DNA of 64,000 nt from a bacterium (GCA_029551925.1 JAKPEO010000109.1:1-64000); one strand, 5' to 3'. Shown: positions 9,190-17,668, counted from the stretch's first letter. The notes: a model not told the origin generated them from the sequence alone. Made by a program: numbers and translations.

Positions 9190-10389
9190 TTAATCTGTTC
9201 TTAACCAATATTCTCGATTATCTGAAATTTCATTTTTTATTATTTTTTCAGTTGTATCTGCTATTTCATAAAATGACACATTTCTTCCGCCTAATCCGCA
9301 AATTACGCTTTGAATTTTAGGAGCATTATTAATTTCATAAACTGCCGCTTTTATATCTGCTGATAATGCGCCTTCAAAACCATAACTAATATTTTTTTCA
9401 AATACAACTGCGGTCTTTTTATTTTTTAAAATTTCTAATATTTTAGTTTTTGGAAAAGGCCTGTATGTTTTTACATTTACCAGTCCTATTTTAATATTTT
9501 TTTTTCGTAATAATTCTATTGCTTCAAGAGCTTCAGCGCCAAGACTGCCGAGCGTAATAATTAAATATTCAGCGTCGTTTAATTTATAGGATTTTATTAA
9601 GCCGTCGCCATAACAGCGATTGAATTTTTGTAAGTATTCATTATTTATTTGCGGAATGATTGTTAGCGCTTCTAATAAAGTATCTTGTAATTTTTTGCGA
9701 AATTCCATATATCCGTTTTTTAATTCGTTATTTTTATTAAACATTTTTTCTGATAATACAACAGGATTGATATTTTGCGGATTATCGGGATTAAATTCTA
9801 CGAGCGGCTGATATTCAGGTAGAAATTCAGCGATTTTTTTCTGCGTCTCGATTTTTACTGGCATACTGCGATGCGATAAAATAAAGCCGTCATAACACAC
9901 CATTACCGGCAGATACAATGATTCCGCTATTTTATACGCTTGTATCACAGTGTCGTAAATTTCTTGATTATCTTCGCAATACAATTGTATCCATCCAGTA
10001 TCGCGTTGAGAAATTGAATCCTGCTGATCATTCAAAATTGTCCAAGGCGCAGCCATACCGCGATTTGCGCAGCACATCACTATCGGCAGCCGCGAGCCAG
10101 CAGCCCAATGCAATAATTCGTGCATAAGTGCAAGACCATTAGCGGAAGTAGCGGTAAAAACCCGTGCGCCTGCAAGCGAAGCATTTATACATACTGCTAA
10201 TGCCGAATGTTCGCTTTCGACATTTATAAAATTACAATTTAGTTTTTTTTCTTCTACTAATTTTGAGATTAGTTCTACTACCGGCGACTGCGGAGTAATC
10301 GGATAAGCCGCTACTACCTGTGCCATTGCTGAATATGCCGCATAGCCAGCCGCGTAATTTCCAGTTAATATTTTAATATCATCAGCCAT
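9190..10389 (-). CDS. porA: 2-oxoacid (pyruvate) ferredoxin oxidoreductase, alpha subunit
   Basis: About 399 residues. It starts ILTGNYAAGYAAYSAMAQVVAAYPITPQSPVVE, the pyrimidine-binding domain of alpha subunits, and contains ESEHSALAVCINASLAGARVFTATSANGLALMHE and the C-terminal domain (VKTYRPFP near residue 320). I prefer the ATG at 10389 because GGTGG sits about 8 nt upstream; an in-frame ATG at 10404 would add MVEKI. Together with PorB it forms the catalytic half of a multi-subunit enzyme. The gamma (CoA-domain) and delta (2x[4Fe-4S]) subunits must be encoded elsewhere. Confidence 0.9.
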   Translation of the reverse strand: MADDIKILTGNYAAGYAAYSAMAQVVAAYPITPQSPVVELISKLVEEKKLNCNFINVESEHSALAVCINASLAGARVFTATSANGLALMHELLHWAAGSRLPIVMCCANRGMAAPWTILNDQQDSISQRDTGWIQLYCEDNQEIYDTVIQAYKIAESLYLPVMVCYDGFILSHRSMPVKIETQKKIAEFLPEYQPLVEFNPDNPQNINPVVLSEKMFNKNNELKNGYMEFRKKLQDTLLEALTIIPQINNEYLQKFNRCYGDGLIKSYKLNDAEYLIITLGSLGAEALEAIELLRKKNIKIGLVNVKTYRPFPKTKILEILKNKKTAVVFEKNISYGFEGALSADIKAAVYEINNAPKIQSVICGLGGRNVSFYEIADTTEKIIKNEISDNREYWLRTD

Positions 10390-10404
10390 TATTTTTTCCA
10401 CCAT

Positions 10405-11119
10405 ATTTTTATTTTTTTATAATATACCTTTCAATAATAAAAATCAAGAAAAAATTAAATGCTGATTTTTAAAGAACGCAGTCAAAAATTTTTTAAAAAT
10501 AAATTTGACGATATTAGCGATTAAAAAAAAATACCGCAAATACCGCAAAGATTCACGCAAAGTTCGCAAAGGAAAATAATTTCATTTACATTCACTTTTG
10601 TTCGTTTGTTTTTTTATTTTAACATACAAATGAAAGTGAATAGAAGTGATTTTTTAGATATGCCAAAAAAACGCCGAAGGCGTTGAATGATAATAGCCGC
10701 AGGTGAAGACACAAAGTTGTAGTCGCCGATTTTACATCGGCGTGATATATTTTTTAGAAGCGTTCTTTTTTTTGCTTGTTAATTCACCTACAAAGTGAAA
10801 GTGGCTGGATAAAAAATTTCTTTTTCGACGCTTATTTTATCTTAGAATCTTAGTGTTTATTTTTATTTTTTTAACACTAAGACACAAAGGAAGACCAAGC
10901 CAGAAAGAAGAAAAAAATAAACCATAAAAAACCAAAAATTAAAATTTTATCTTTTTATCTAATAAATCTTCGCGCACTTCGCGTCTTTGCAGTGAATTAT
11001 ATCCCGCCGCAGAACCGCAGAGCCCACAAATAAAAATAATTGCACTTACATTCGCATTTGTTAGTTTGTTAATTAATATTGGATTTTTTATAAAAGCGCG
11101 CTTTATTGTTAAAAATTTT
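10405..11119. repeat. intergenic graveyard of decayed interspersed repeats
   Basis: No convincing gene. From left to right: a GAACGCAGTC-containing segment at 10474 that recurs at 23850; a tract of CGCAAA units every 11-12 nt (10531-10573); a sequence with TTTACATTCACTTTTGTT (10580-10617) recurring as a diverged copy at 11042-11080 and partly inverted at 10624-10645; a hairpin AACGCC-GAA-GGCGTT at 10669-10683; a hairpin CGCCGAT-ATCGGCG at 10727-10744; and a CACAAAGG/CCAAG tract at 10865-10910 recurring at 19775-19830. An apparent 103-codon minus-strand frame at 10939-11250 runs through these repeats and into btuD, and is not a gene. Confidence 0.6.
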
Positions 11120-11899
11120 TTATAAAAATATAGGGACTGTATTATTATTAAAGGAATATGTAATTTTTTCAAATTTGACATTAAATACTTTTTCTGCTGT
11201 TTTTGAAAAAATAAAATCGCGCGGCGCGCCACAGTAATATTGTTTTCCATATTTTAACACTAATATTCTATTGCTAAATCTGACAGCGTCATTAATATTA
11301 TGCGTGACAGAAATGATCGTTTTGCCTTGTAAGTTTAGTTTTTTTATAAATTCATCTAATTCCAATTTATGATACAAATCCAAAAAATTTGAAAATTCAT
11401 CTAATAAAATAATTTCAGTATCTTGCGCGAGCGCAGCGGCTAACAGAGTTTTTTGCAGTTCTCCGCCGCTTAATGTAGATAAATATCTGTCTTTAAATTT
11501 TGTGATTTGCAGAGCCGCTAATATATGTTCGACTGTATCATAATCATTTTTAGTAAAGCCGTTTAATCTATCTAAAAATCTAAATCTGCCTGTCAATACA
11601 TAATCAAAAACAGTCCAGCCATAAAAATTTTTTGCTTCGAGTATTTGCGGGATATATGCGATAATTTTAGAAATTTCGAGTTGTGAATATTTTTCAATAA
11701 GTCTGTCTTTAATAAAAATTTCGCCTGATAATTTGCCGTGAATCAAGCCGCATAATAATTTTAAAAGCGTAGATTTGCCGGCGCCGTTAGGCCCGATAAC
11801 AGCAAACATTTCACCTTGCTGAATACTAAAATTTATATCTGTTAATATAGAAATATTATCAATTTTATAATTCAAATTTGAAATTCTTATTATATTCAT
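11120..11899 (-). CDS. btuD: ABC transporter ATP-binding protein, cobalamin/iron-siderophore type
   Basis: 259 residues. Walker A GPNGAGKST (about residues 36-44), Q-loop region, signature LSGGELQ, Walker B IILLDEFSNFLDL and the H-loop VTHNI. It belongs to the FecE/BtuD subfamily that energises vitamin B12, haem or siderophore import. It lies 5 nt downstream of btuF and in a riboswitch-controlled operon with btuB, so cobalamin or cobinamide is the likely substrate. The FecCD/BtuC permease gene expected between the two is absent. The last ~15 residues run into the repeat region, so the natural C-terminus may have been altered. Confidence 0.85.
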   Translation of the reverse strand: MNIIRISNLNYKIDNISILTDINFSIQQGEMFAVIGPNGAGKSTLLKLLCGLIHGKLSGEIFIKDRLIEKYSQLEISKIIAYIPQILEAKNFYGWTVFDYVLTGRFRFLDRLNGFTKNDYDTVEHILAALQITKFKDRYLSTLSGGELQKTLLAAALAQDTEIILLDEFSNFLDLYHKLELDEFIKKLNLQGKTIISVTHNINDAVRFSNRILVLKYGKQYYCGAPRDFIFSKTAEKVFNVKFEKITYSFNNNTVPIFL

Positions 11900-11904
11900 T
11901 ATTC

Positions 11905-12804
11905 TTAATTTTGTAAATTACACTTTTCAAAAATTTTTCTAAAATCTTCTAATAAATTGATTATTCTAGGTCCCGGAATAACAGCATAATCTGCAATTAT
12001 AAAAAATATATTGTTATTTTTTACAGCGTTTACAGTTTTTAGATTTTTCCAGTCGTTTTTTAATTCTAAAATTGTTCTGCGCGCTGTCATTCCCGCATCC
12101 GGCGAATAAATTTCTATTATAATATCAGGATTAATTGCCATTATACTTTCAATACTTATCATCGGATATTCAATATTATTTTCAGCGAGCGCATTAATTA
12201 AACCTAATCGGTTAATTATATCATTATAAAATGTTTTAGCGCCAGCTGCGAAAATTGCGGATAATTTTGTCTGGTCTCTTGATACAATCATCAAGACTTT
12301 TTTATTTTGCAATTTTGAAATTTGTAATTTTACGTTATTTATGCTATCTTCTATTTCTTTAATTAATTTTAGCGCCGTGTCTGTTTTATCTAAATATTCG
12401 CCGATTGTAAAAATGGATTTTTTTATATCGTCAATAGTATCTTGTTTGATTAATATGCAATCAATTTTTAATCTTTTAAAATTTTCTAATTCTTTTTGAT
12501 GGATAGGCAATAAAAATGCCGAATCCGGTTTTAACGCTGAAATCAATTCAAAATTAAAATTTGTAAAGCCGCCGATACGATGTTTGTCTTTTAATAAATC
12601 TTGCGGATATTTGCAATATTCCGTAATTCCTACCAAATTTTCAGAAGCGCCGAGTAATGAAATAGTTTCTGTAATACTCGGCGCCAAAGAAAGTATATGT
12701 AAAAATTGCGCGTCTTTTTTTGTATTATTTGACGATACTGTATTAGTTTTATTCGCGCAATTCGCAAAAAAAATCAAAAAAAACCAAAAAAATAATTTTT
12801 TCAT
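11905..12804 (-). CDS. btuF: cobalamin ABC transporter substrate-binding lipoprotein
   Basis: 299 residues. The signal peptide ends in a lipobox (FFANC, Cys about residue 16), so it is a lipoprotein. The fold is the class III periplasmic binding type: an N-lobe with SLAPSITETISLLGASENLVGITEYC, a long linker helix (about 125-165) and a C-lobe. ASENLVGITEYC and the NPDIIIEI segment are typical of BtuF/FecB. It is located directly downstream of btuB and upstream of the ATPase gene. The cobalamin assignment rests mainly on the riboswitch. Confidence 0.84.
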   Translation of the reverse strand: MKKLFFWFFLIFFANCANKTNTVSSNNTKKDAQFLHILSLAPSITETISLLGASENLVGITEYCKYPQDLLKDKHRIGGFTNFNFELISALKPDSAFLLPIHQKELENFKRLKIDCILIKQDTIDDIKKSIFTIGEYLDKTDTALKLIKEIEDSINNVKLQISKLQNKKVLMIVSRDQTKLSAIFAAGAKTFYNDIINRLGLINALAENNIEYPMISIESIMAINPDIIIEIYSPDAGMTARRTILELKNDWKNLKTVNAVKNNNIFFIIADYAVIPGPRIINLLEDFRKIFEKCNLQN

Positions 12805-14721
12805 CTAAAATTTATATGAGATATTAGCATAATAATTTCGTTCTGGCGACGGATAATAATTTTTGCCAAAACCGTAATCAACTACTATATACTGCGAATA
12901 TTTTTCATTAAATATATTATTAATTCCGCAATTAAAAATCAAGTTGTTAATTTGTTTATTAAAATTCAGATTAACAACGCTGTAAGATTCTGTTTTGCCG
13001 CTGCTGTTAGTAAAATCAGAAATTGGATAACAGCCGTCAGCATAATAATAATTTATCAAAACATTTACAAGTTTCGGAAATTTTGTTAATACTTCATACG
13101 AGAAAATATTATTTGGAACGCCCGGCACTTTTTTATCTTTATACGGTCCATCTGAAAATTTAGCGTATATCCTGCTGTATGACTGACGCGCTGTTATATT
13201 TTCTGTGAATTGCTGTTCTGATAAAAATTCTATTCCCTCTCTTTTTGTTTTGCCCGGCATATTGTCATTAGCCCAAGTAGTAGGATTATAAAAAATTTCT
13301 TTTTCAGTAGCGTTAGTATATGCGCTGACGAAAAAGTTATATTTTTCTTTTAGTTTTGCGCGCAAGCCCAATTCAATATTTGTGCCTTTTTGCGGTTCTA
13401 AATTTTCTAAATATGCGCCCCAAGTATAATATTCATCAGTTACAGGTGTTCGGTAATTTTCTGAAATATTGAAATATACATTAGCGTCATTATTGAAATA
13501 ATAATTTAGCCCTGCTTCATAAATATCTTCGTCATATTTTTTTTGCTTGTTATTTGCGTAATATGTCAATTCAGTTTTTTCTTTTCTGCCGCCCACTGAA
13601 AATGCAAGATTTTCTAATATTCGATAGTTATTTAAAATATACAAGCCCAGATTTTCTTTTTTGATTTTATTGGCATTGTTAGTTTCAGAATTAGAGTTTT
13701 GATAATCTATGCCTGCAATTAATTTTTCGCGGTTTTTTTCAAATTTAAAGGTTAAATGATTTGCGATTTTTTTATTATCGATTTTTTCATTGCCAAAGCC
13801 AAAGCCGAAGCCATACCAACTTACTATTTCATTTTGGATTTTTTGAATATAATAACTCAAATTATTGTCAATAGCAAAATTTCCGTTTTTAAATTTTAAG
13901 CCGAATATCTGCCGAATATTTTTAGTATGCACATTATCGAGCGGATTAATGGACTGTCTGCGATTTGCTTGCATTTGAGCGTAAGTTAATGCGCCGGGCA
14001 AACCATAATCGTCTTTATTATAATGTATTGAATAAGAAGATTTAAGATAATCTGTAATATTGAAATTAAATTTTAGATTTGCGTTATGCGCATTATGCTC
14101 AGAATTTTCTCTGTATCCGTCGAAATTTTTATGATAATATGCCGCAAGAACAGAAAAATTCTGCGATTTGTAATTCAAATCAAAGCCCTTATTGAAAAAA
14201 TTATAACTGCCGAATTCTAATTTTGCCGATGCTTTTACATCTGTTTCTTTTGCTGATTTAGTAATAATATTTATTACGCCGCCAATTGCTTTATCTCCGT
14301 AGAGTATGCCGCCGCCGCCCGGTAAAATTTCTATCCTATCGATCTGTTCAATTGATATTTGCGAATAATCAGGACCGGACATATCTATTGGATTAATACT
14401 CACTCCGTCAATTAAAATTAAAATATTGTTATTTGCCGCTTCGCCCTGTCCGCGTAAATCTATACTGCCTTTTTTGCCGCCGCCTGTCCAATCGCGCGCT
14501 ATTGCGCCGGGCGTAATTTTAAAAACATCAAATATATTTGTAATTCCGCGATTTTTTATGTCGTCAGCAGTGATAATATAAATATTTTTGTTTGAATTAC
14601 GCAGAGTGTTTTCTAATCGCTCGCTTGTTATTACAATTTCGCCGAAATCAATAATTTCAGCGATACCGCTAAATTTAATAAATAAAAATAAAACTAAAAA
14701 TAAACAAATTTTTTTTAACAT
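12805..14721 (-). CDS. btuB: TonB-dependent outer-membrane receptor, cobalamin type
   Basis: 638 residues. A signal peptide (about 1-20) is followed by a TonB-box-like GEIVITSER, a plug domain (about 40-150; GITNIFDVFKITPGAIARD, GILYGDKAIGGVINIITK) and a 22-strand-type barrel ending in the aromatic C-terminal strand (YYANISYKF). Size and plug sequence match BtuB. Expression is presumably repressed by cobalamin through the riboswitch and terminator at 14930-15236. An AAGGAGG ribosome site sits 8 nt before the ATG. No tonB-exbB-exbD genes are visible. Confidence 0.9.
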   Translation of the reverse strand: MLKKICLFLVLFLFIKFSGIAEIIDFGEIVITSERLENTLRNSNKNIYIITADDIKNRGITNIFDVFKITPGAIARDWTGGGKKGSIDLRGQGEAANNNILILIDGVSINPIDMSGPDYSQISIEQIDRIEILPGGGGILYGDKAIGGVINIITKSAKETDVKASAKLEFGSYNFFNKGFDLNYKSQNFSVLAAYYHKNFDGYRENSEHNAHNANLKFNFNITDYLKSSYSIHYNKDDYGLPGALTYAQMQANRRQSINPLDNVHTKNIRQIFGLKFKNGNFAIDNNLSYYIQKIQNEIVSWYGFGFGFGNEKIDNKKIANHLTFKFEKNREKLIAGIDYQNSNSETNNANKIKKENLGLYILNNYRILENLAFSVGGRKEKTELTYYANNKQKKYDEDIYEAGLNYYFNNDANVYFNISENYRTPVTDEYYTWGAYLENLEPQKGTNIELGLRAKLKEKYNFFVSAYTNATEKEIFYNPTTWANDNMPGKTKREGIEFLSEQQFTENITARQSYSRIYAKFSDGPYKDKKVPGVPNNIFSYEVLTKFPKLVNVLINYYYADGCYPISDFTNSSGKTESYSVVNLNFNKQINNLIFNCGINNIFNEKYSQYIVVDYGFGKNYYPSPERNYYANISYKF

Positions 14722-14773
14722 AATTTATTGCCTCCTTATTAAATATTTTTTATTTGTTTTTTTAGATATGCGC

Positions 14774-14805
14774 GTATGTACGAATGTGCGCACATTCGCA
14801 CATAC
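14774..14805. repeat. 32-bp GCGC-centred palindrome in the btuB leader
   Basis: An 18-bp perfect palindrome (14781-14798, centre TGCGCA) extends to 32 bp with one mismatched pair. It lies between the riboswitch terminator and the btuB ribosome site, so it is transcribed in the leader and could form a long hairpin there. It resembles the palindromes at 1-26 and 55606-55639 in architecture (GCGC or TGCGCA centre, flanking ATTTG/CGAAT-like arms). Confidence 0.55.
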
Positions 14806-14929
14806 TACAAAAAATACAAATATAATTTCGATATAACTACCATTAAAATAAATTTTATTTCACCCCCGCACTATTATTAAATTTAAAAAGGCGACAATAA
14901 ATTTCATTCAATAAGAAATTGCTTTTAAC

Positions 14930-14984
14930 AAAAAAAAATCCCGCAATCTGCTGTTTTTGAAAAATCAACAGATTGCGGGATTTT
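14930..14984 (-). terminator. riboswitch expression-platform terminator before btuB
   Basis: On the minus strand a 16-bp perfect stem (AAAATCCCGCAATCTG pairing with its complement at 14935-14950) closes a loop of about 18 nt and runs straight into nine U residues. It lies between the cobalamin aptamer and the btuB start, the position of a transcription-attenuation platform. The bracketing segments TTGTCGCC (15021-15028) and GGCGACAA (14890-14897) are complementary and could enclose or compete with the terminator. Confidence 0.85.
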
Positions 14985-15052
14985 CCCGATTTTAATCCAG
15001 CCAATCTTTTTATATTCAATTTGTCGCCGAAATTGAATATAAGCAAAAATTA

Positions 15053-15236
15053 ATAGTTCAGGTTTTCTGACTTGCGGCTATCTACTTGTCAAACCTTCCC
15101 AAACTTTTATAAGTTCAGTGGCTTTTTTAAATAATCAACTTCTTTTTGATTATTTTTTGACTTTCGCTACCGCTCACAGCTGCGGGCCAGTTGCGGATTT
15201 TCACCGCATTCCCTACAACTATTAGCAAAGCACTTA
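15053..15236 (-). promoter_or_regulatory. cobalamin riboswitch aptamer
   Basis: Read on the minus strand, the segment contains GGGAATGCGGTGAAAATCCGC, then CTGGCCCGCAGCTGTGAGC, and at its 3' end the B12 box AGTCAGAAAACCTG (15059-15074 on the plus strand). These are the conserved core elements of the cobalamin riboswitch in the right order. It precedes btuB-btuF-btuD and is followed by a strong terminator hairpin, so the ligand-bound state should stop transcription. Boundaries are approximate. Confidence 0.93.
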
Positions 15237-15263
15237 ATATATTTTTATAATAAAAAAAATCAA
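15236..15263 (-). promoter_or_regulatory. btuB operon promoter
   Basis: On the minus strand TTGATT (-35, 15258-15263) and TATATT (-10, 15236-15241) are separated by 16 bp, placing the start of transcription at the 5' edge of the cobalamin aptamer. The -35 lies back to back with the glyQ -35 in a TCAAGT-N8-ACTTGA dyad. Confidence 0.55.
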
Positions 15264-15275
15264 GTTTTTTTTTAC

Positions 15276-15303
15276 TTGACTATTATTTTTTATATTTTAA
15301 AAT
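15276..15303 (+). promoter_or_regulatory. glyQ promoter
   Basis: TTGACT (15276-15281) and TAAAAT (15298-15303) with 16-bp spacing, divergent from the btuB promoter. A GGGGGG ribosome-site-like run follows at about 15320, some 12 nt before the glyQ ATG. Confidence 0.55.
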
Positions 15304-15336
15304 TGCTTTTGATTTTTTAGGGGGGCTATTATTTTT

Positions 15337-16182
15337 ATGTATTTTCAAGATGTAATTTTAAAATTGCAAAATTATTGGGCGCAAAAGGGCTGCGCTATTG
15401 TTCAGCCTACTGATATTGAAGTAGGAGCAGGTACATTCAATCCACATACTTATTTAAAATGTTTAGGACAAAAAGAATGGAAAACAGCGTATGTTGAGCC
15501 ATCGCGCCGACCTACTGACGGCCGTTATGGCGAAAACCCAAATAGATTGCAGCATTATTATCAATTTCAGGTTATTATTAAACCAGCGCCAGCTGATATT
15601 CAGCAATTATATCTTGATAGTTTGCGATATATAGGAATAACGCCGGAAGAACATGACATTAGATTTGTTGAAGATGATTGGGAATCTCCGACGCTCGGAG
15701 CTTGGGGACTCGGCTGGGAAGTTTGGCTCGATGGTATGGAAATTACGCAATTTACTTATTTTCAACAGTGCGGCGGTATCGAACTTGTAAAAATACCAGC
15801 TGAACTAACTTACGGATTAGAAAGATTAACAATGTTTATACAAAATGTTAAATCTGTATTTGATATTGATTGGGCGCCTGGTGTAAAATATGGAGATGTC
15901 CATAAACCAACAGAAATAGAATATTCGTATTATAATTTTGAATATGCTGATACTGACCTAATGTATCAATTATTTAATTCATTTGAAAAAGAATGCTTGA
16001 ATATCATTGAAAAAAATTTGGTTTTTCCTGCATACGATTATGTTTTGAAATGTTCGCATACTTTTAATATGCTTGACGCGCGCGGCGCTATAAGCGTATC
16101 AGAACGAATGAAATATATTCTGCGCGTGCGTAATTTAGCAAGAAAAGTAGCGGAAAAATATAATGAATTATATTGCTCTTAA
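15337..16182 (+). CDS. glyQ: glycyl-tRNA synthetase alpha subunit
   Basis: 281 residues, typical GlyQ. It begins [19 protein letters not shown] and contains the class II motifs ([56 protein letters not shown]). The alpha subunit holds the aminoacylation site of the alpha2-beta2 enzyme. The beta subunit gene glyS, usually next in the operon, is not downstream: 664 bp of non-coding sequence follow. It is the only plus-strand gene between 0.8 and 30 kb. Confidence 0.95.
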   Translation: MYFQDVILKLQNYWAQKGCAIVQPTDIEVGAGTFNPHTYLKCLGQKEWKTAYVEPSRRPTDGRYGENPNRLQHYYQFQVIIKPAPADIQQLYLDSLRYIGITPEEHDIRFVEDDWESPTLGAWGLGWEVWLDGMEITQFTYFQQCGGIELVKIPAELTYGLERLTMFIQNVKSVFDIDWAPGVKYGDVHKPTEIEYSYYNFEYADTDLMYQLFNSFEKECLNIIEKNLVFPAYDYVLKCSHTFNMLDARGAISVSERMKYILRVRNLARKVAEKYNELYCS

Positions 16183-16485
16183 TTTTTATTTTTTTTTGGC
16201 AATATTTAATCTCTGCTTTTAAAGACTGCGCGCGTTTCCAATAATTTCCAAAATTTTTAACACACAAATATGCAATATTGTATGTCAGGCAAGATGCTTG
16301 ACATAAATATATTGGAGCAACTGTGATGCAATTAAAAAATATTAGTCGCAGGTGTCCATCCCCTTCGGAACAAAGATAAAAATCAATATCAACACTCACA
16401 GGGTTGAATAATGCAAAGTTGTTTGAAAAGAAGTGAAGAGGTGACGCCTGTCCCTTTATTTGTCCCTTTATTTTGCAATGAATTA
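16183..16485. repeat. non-coding stretch with decayed repeats after glyQ
   Basis: No gene. It holds a near-perfect palindrome TGTCAGGCAAGATGCTTGACA at 16283-16303, which matches a perfect version at 19637-19655; a TAGTCGCAGGTGTCCATCC segment at 16352 that resembles TAGCCGCAGGTGAAGACAC at 10693; and a CCTGTCCCTTTATTTGTCCC stretch at 16447. The last resembles sequences often seen next to REP-type elements, but no transposase is present. Confidence 0.5.
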
Positions 16486-16529
16486 CGATAAAATAAAAAA
16501 GGCAGTTGTCGGCCCTTTTGACAACTGCC
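16486..16529 (-). terminator. intrinsic terminator (leftward)
   Basis: Perfect 10-bp stem GGCAGTTGTC/GACAACTGCC (16501-16510 with 16520-16529), 9-nt loop, followed on the minus strand by TTTTTTATTTTATC. It would terminate the small RNA candidate or read-through from the hsp20 genes. Confidence 0.8.
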
Positions 16530-16604
16530 TACATAAAAAATATAATAAAAACATTTAGCAATAAGTTGACCTTTGAGGGAGGGATAATCAACTTACTACT
16601 TATT
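16486..16604 (-). ncRNA. candidate small RNA with C-rich loop
   Basis: On the minus strand: a possible promoter (TTTACG at 16633-16638, ATAAAT at 16611-16616, 16 bp apart), then a hairpin AAGTTGA...TCAACTT (16563-16594) whose loop contains ATCCCTCCCTC, an AU-rich linker and a terminal 10-bp hairpin followed by a U-rich tract. A C-rich single-stranded loop complementary to Shine-Dalgarno sequences is a common feature of regulatory small RNAs. Alternatively these are only 3'-UTR structures of the hsp20 operon. No known RNA family recognised. Confidence 0.35.
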
Positions 16605-16766
16605 TATTACATTTATATTTATCGGCAATATTCGTAAAAACTTTAATGATTTTAAGATTAGTAATTTAACTATTTATTTATCAAATAGAAAAAAATAACA
16701 TTTTAGCGGTAATAGCAGTTATCTGGCAGGAATTATAAATGAAAAAATAATCTGATATTTTTCGCT

Positions 16767-16803
16767 GAGCAGCGAGAAATTATTAGATTTTCACTCGCTG
16801 CTC
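16767..16803. repeat. 10-bp inverted repeat downstream of hsp20
   Basis: GAGCAGCGAG (16767-16776) and CTCGCTGCTC (16794-16803) form a perfect stem with a 17-nt loop. No U-tract follows on either strand, so it is not a classical terminator. It may stabilise the hsp20 mRNA end. The GAGCGAG motif recurs in the large hairpin at 20042. Confidence 0.5.
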
Positions 16804-16846
16804 GCGCTAATCAAAATTATACTGCTTAAACTTGATATTCTGCGTT

Positions 16847-17227
16847 TTATTTGACTTGGATTTCTATTGCTTTTGGCTTAACCTCTTGTTTTTTATGCAA
16901 TACAACCTTTAAAACGCCATCTTCATAACTTGCTTCAATTTTATTCGGGTCTATCACATCGGCAAAAGTTAACATTCGTTTATAGTTATATATTCGATAT
17001 TCTTCGTTTATAACAGACCATTTTTTGTTAATATAGTCAATCGCTTCGGCTTCGACTGTTAATCTTGATTTTTCAAAATTCACTTTGATTTTGTCTTTTT
17101 CTGTTCCCGGCATATCAAATACGCAAACTATCTCATTTTCAGTTTCGTAAATATCTACTTCCGGCTCGTAATGTCTGTCGATTTTTTCAATCTTATTTTC
17201 TTCTTTCTTCATTAATTCCTGTTTCAT
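16847..17227 (-). CDS. Hsp20 / alpha-crystallin small heat-shock protein (second of pair)
   Basis: 126 residues with one alpha-crystallin domain (about 18-115: EVDIYETENEIVCVFDMPGTEKDKIKV ... YEDGVLKVVLHKK) and the tail KPKAIEIQVK. The IxI-type tail motif (IEI) used for oligomer assembly is present. The N-terminal arm is very short. It is 18 bp downstream of another hsp20, with GGAGG before the ATG. ATP-independent holdase; the tandem copies may form hetero-oligomers. The GVLxVxL core motif supports the call. Confidence 0.9.
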   Translation of the reverse strand: MKQELMKKEENKIEKIDRHYEPEVDIYETENEIVCVFDMPGTEKDKIKVNFEKSRLTVEAEAIDYINKKWSVINEEYRIYNYKRMLTFADVIDPNKIEASYEDGVLKVVLHKKQEVKPKAIEIQVK

Positions 17228-17245
17228 AATTCTCGCCTCCTTTTT

Positions 17246-17668
17246 TTATTTTATTTCTATTGCTTTTGGTTTAATTTCTTCGGCTTTTGCTAACGTAATC
17301 AATAAAACGCCATTTTTCAGTTCAGCTTGAATTTTGTTTTTGTCAATTGATTCGCTTAATGAAATACTGCGTTTGAATTCGCCATATACTCTTTCGCTGC
17401 GATAATATGTTTTCTTTTTCTTGTCTTCTTTTTGTTCGCGTTTGCCTTCAATTGACAATGTGTCGCCAACTAAACTAATCTTTAAATCTTTTTTTTCTAC
17501 GCCAGGTAATTCCGCGCTGATATAATAATTATTTTCATCTTCGTAAATATTCAGCATCGGAAAAACCTTTGTGTTGAAAAATCTGCTAAAATTACGCTGA
17601 ATTGGAAAATCCCAATTAAATAAATCATCAAAGAAATCATCATTAAATAAACTTCTTGTAAGAAACAT
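17246..17668 (-). CDS. Hsp20 / alpha-crystallin small heat-shock protein (first of pair)
   Basis: 140 residues from the ATG at 17668, which has GGAGG 8-12 nt upstream; an in-frame start 63 nt earlier lacks this. The N-terminal arm (FLTRSLFNDDFFDDLFNWDFP) is rich in Phe/Trp, as in substrate-binding arms. The alpha-crystallin domain follows (NIYEDENNYYISAELPGVEKKDLKI to ELKNGVLLITLAK), then IEIK. The A-x-x-x-N-G-V-L-x-I motif is intact. The shared KPKAIEI ending shows that the two genes are paralogues. Confidence 0.92.
   Translation of the reverse strand: MFLTRSLFNDDFFDDLFNWDFPIQRNFSRFFNTKVFPMLNIYEDENNYYISAELPGVEKKDLKISLVGDTLSIEGKREQKEDKKKKTYYRSERVYGEFKRSISLSESIDKNKIQAELKNGVLLITLAKAEEIKPKAIEIK

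Noticed and set aside
10939-11250. 103-codon minus-strand frame
   Set aside because: It overlaps the btuD end in another frame and continues into the CACAAAG-type repeats; no ribosome site or domain.
16088-16399. 103-codon minus-strand frame overlapping the end of glyQ
   Set aside because: It begins in repeat sequence, has no ribosome site and overlaps a certain gene.
16447-16475. REP-type transposon end
   Set aside because: Two TGTCCCTTTATTT-like copies are present, but there is no hairpin of the REP type attached and no tyrosine transposase gene.
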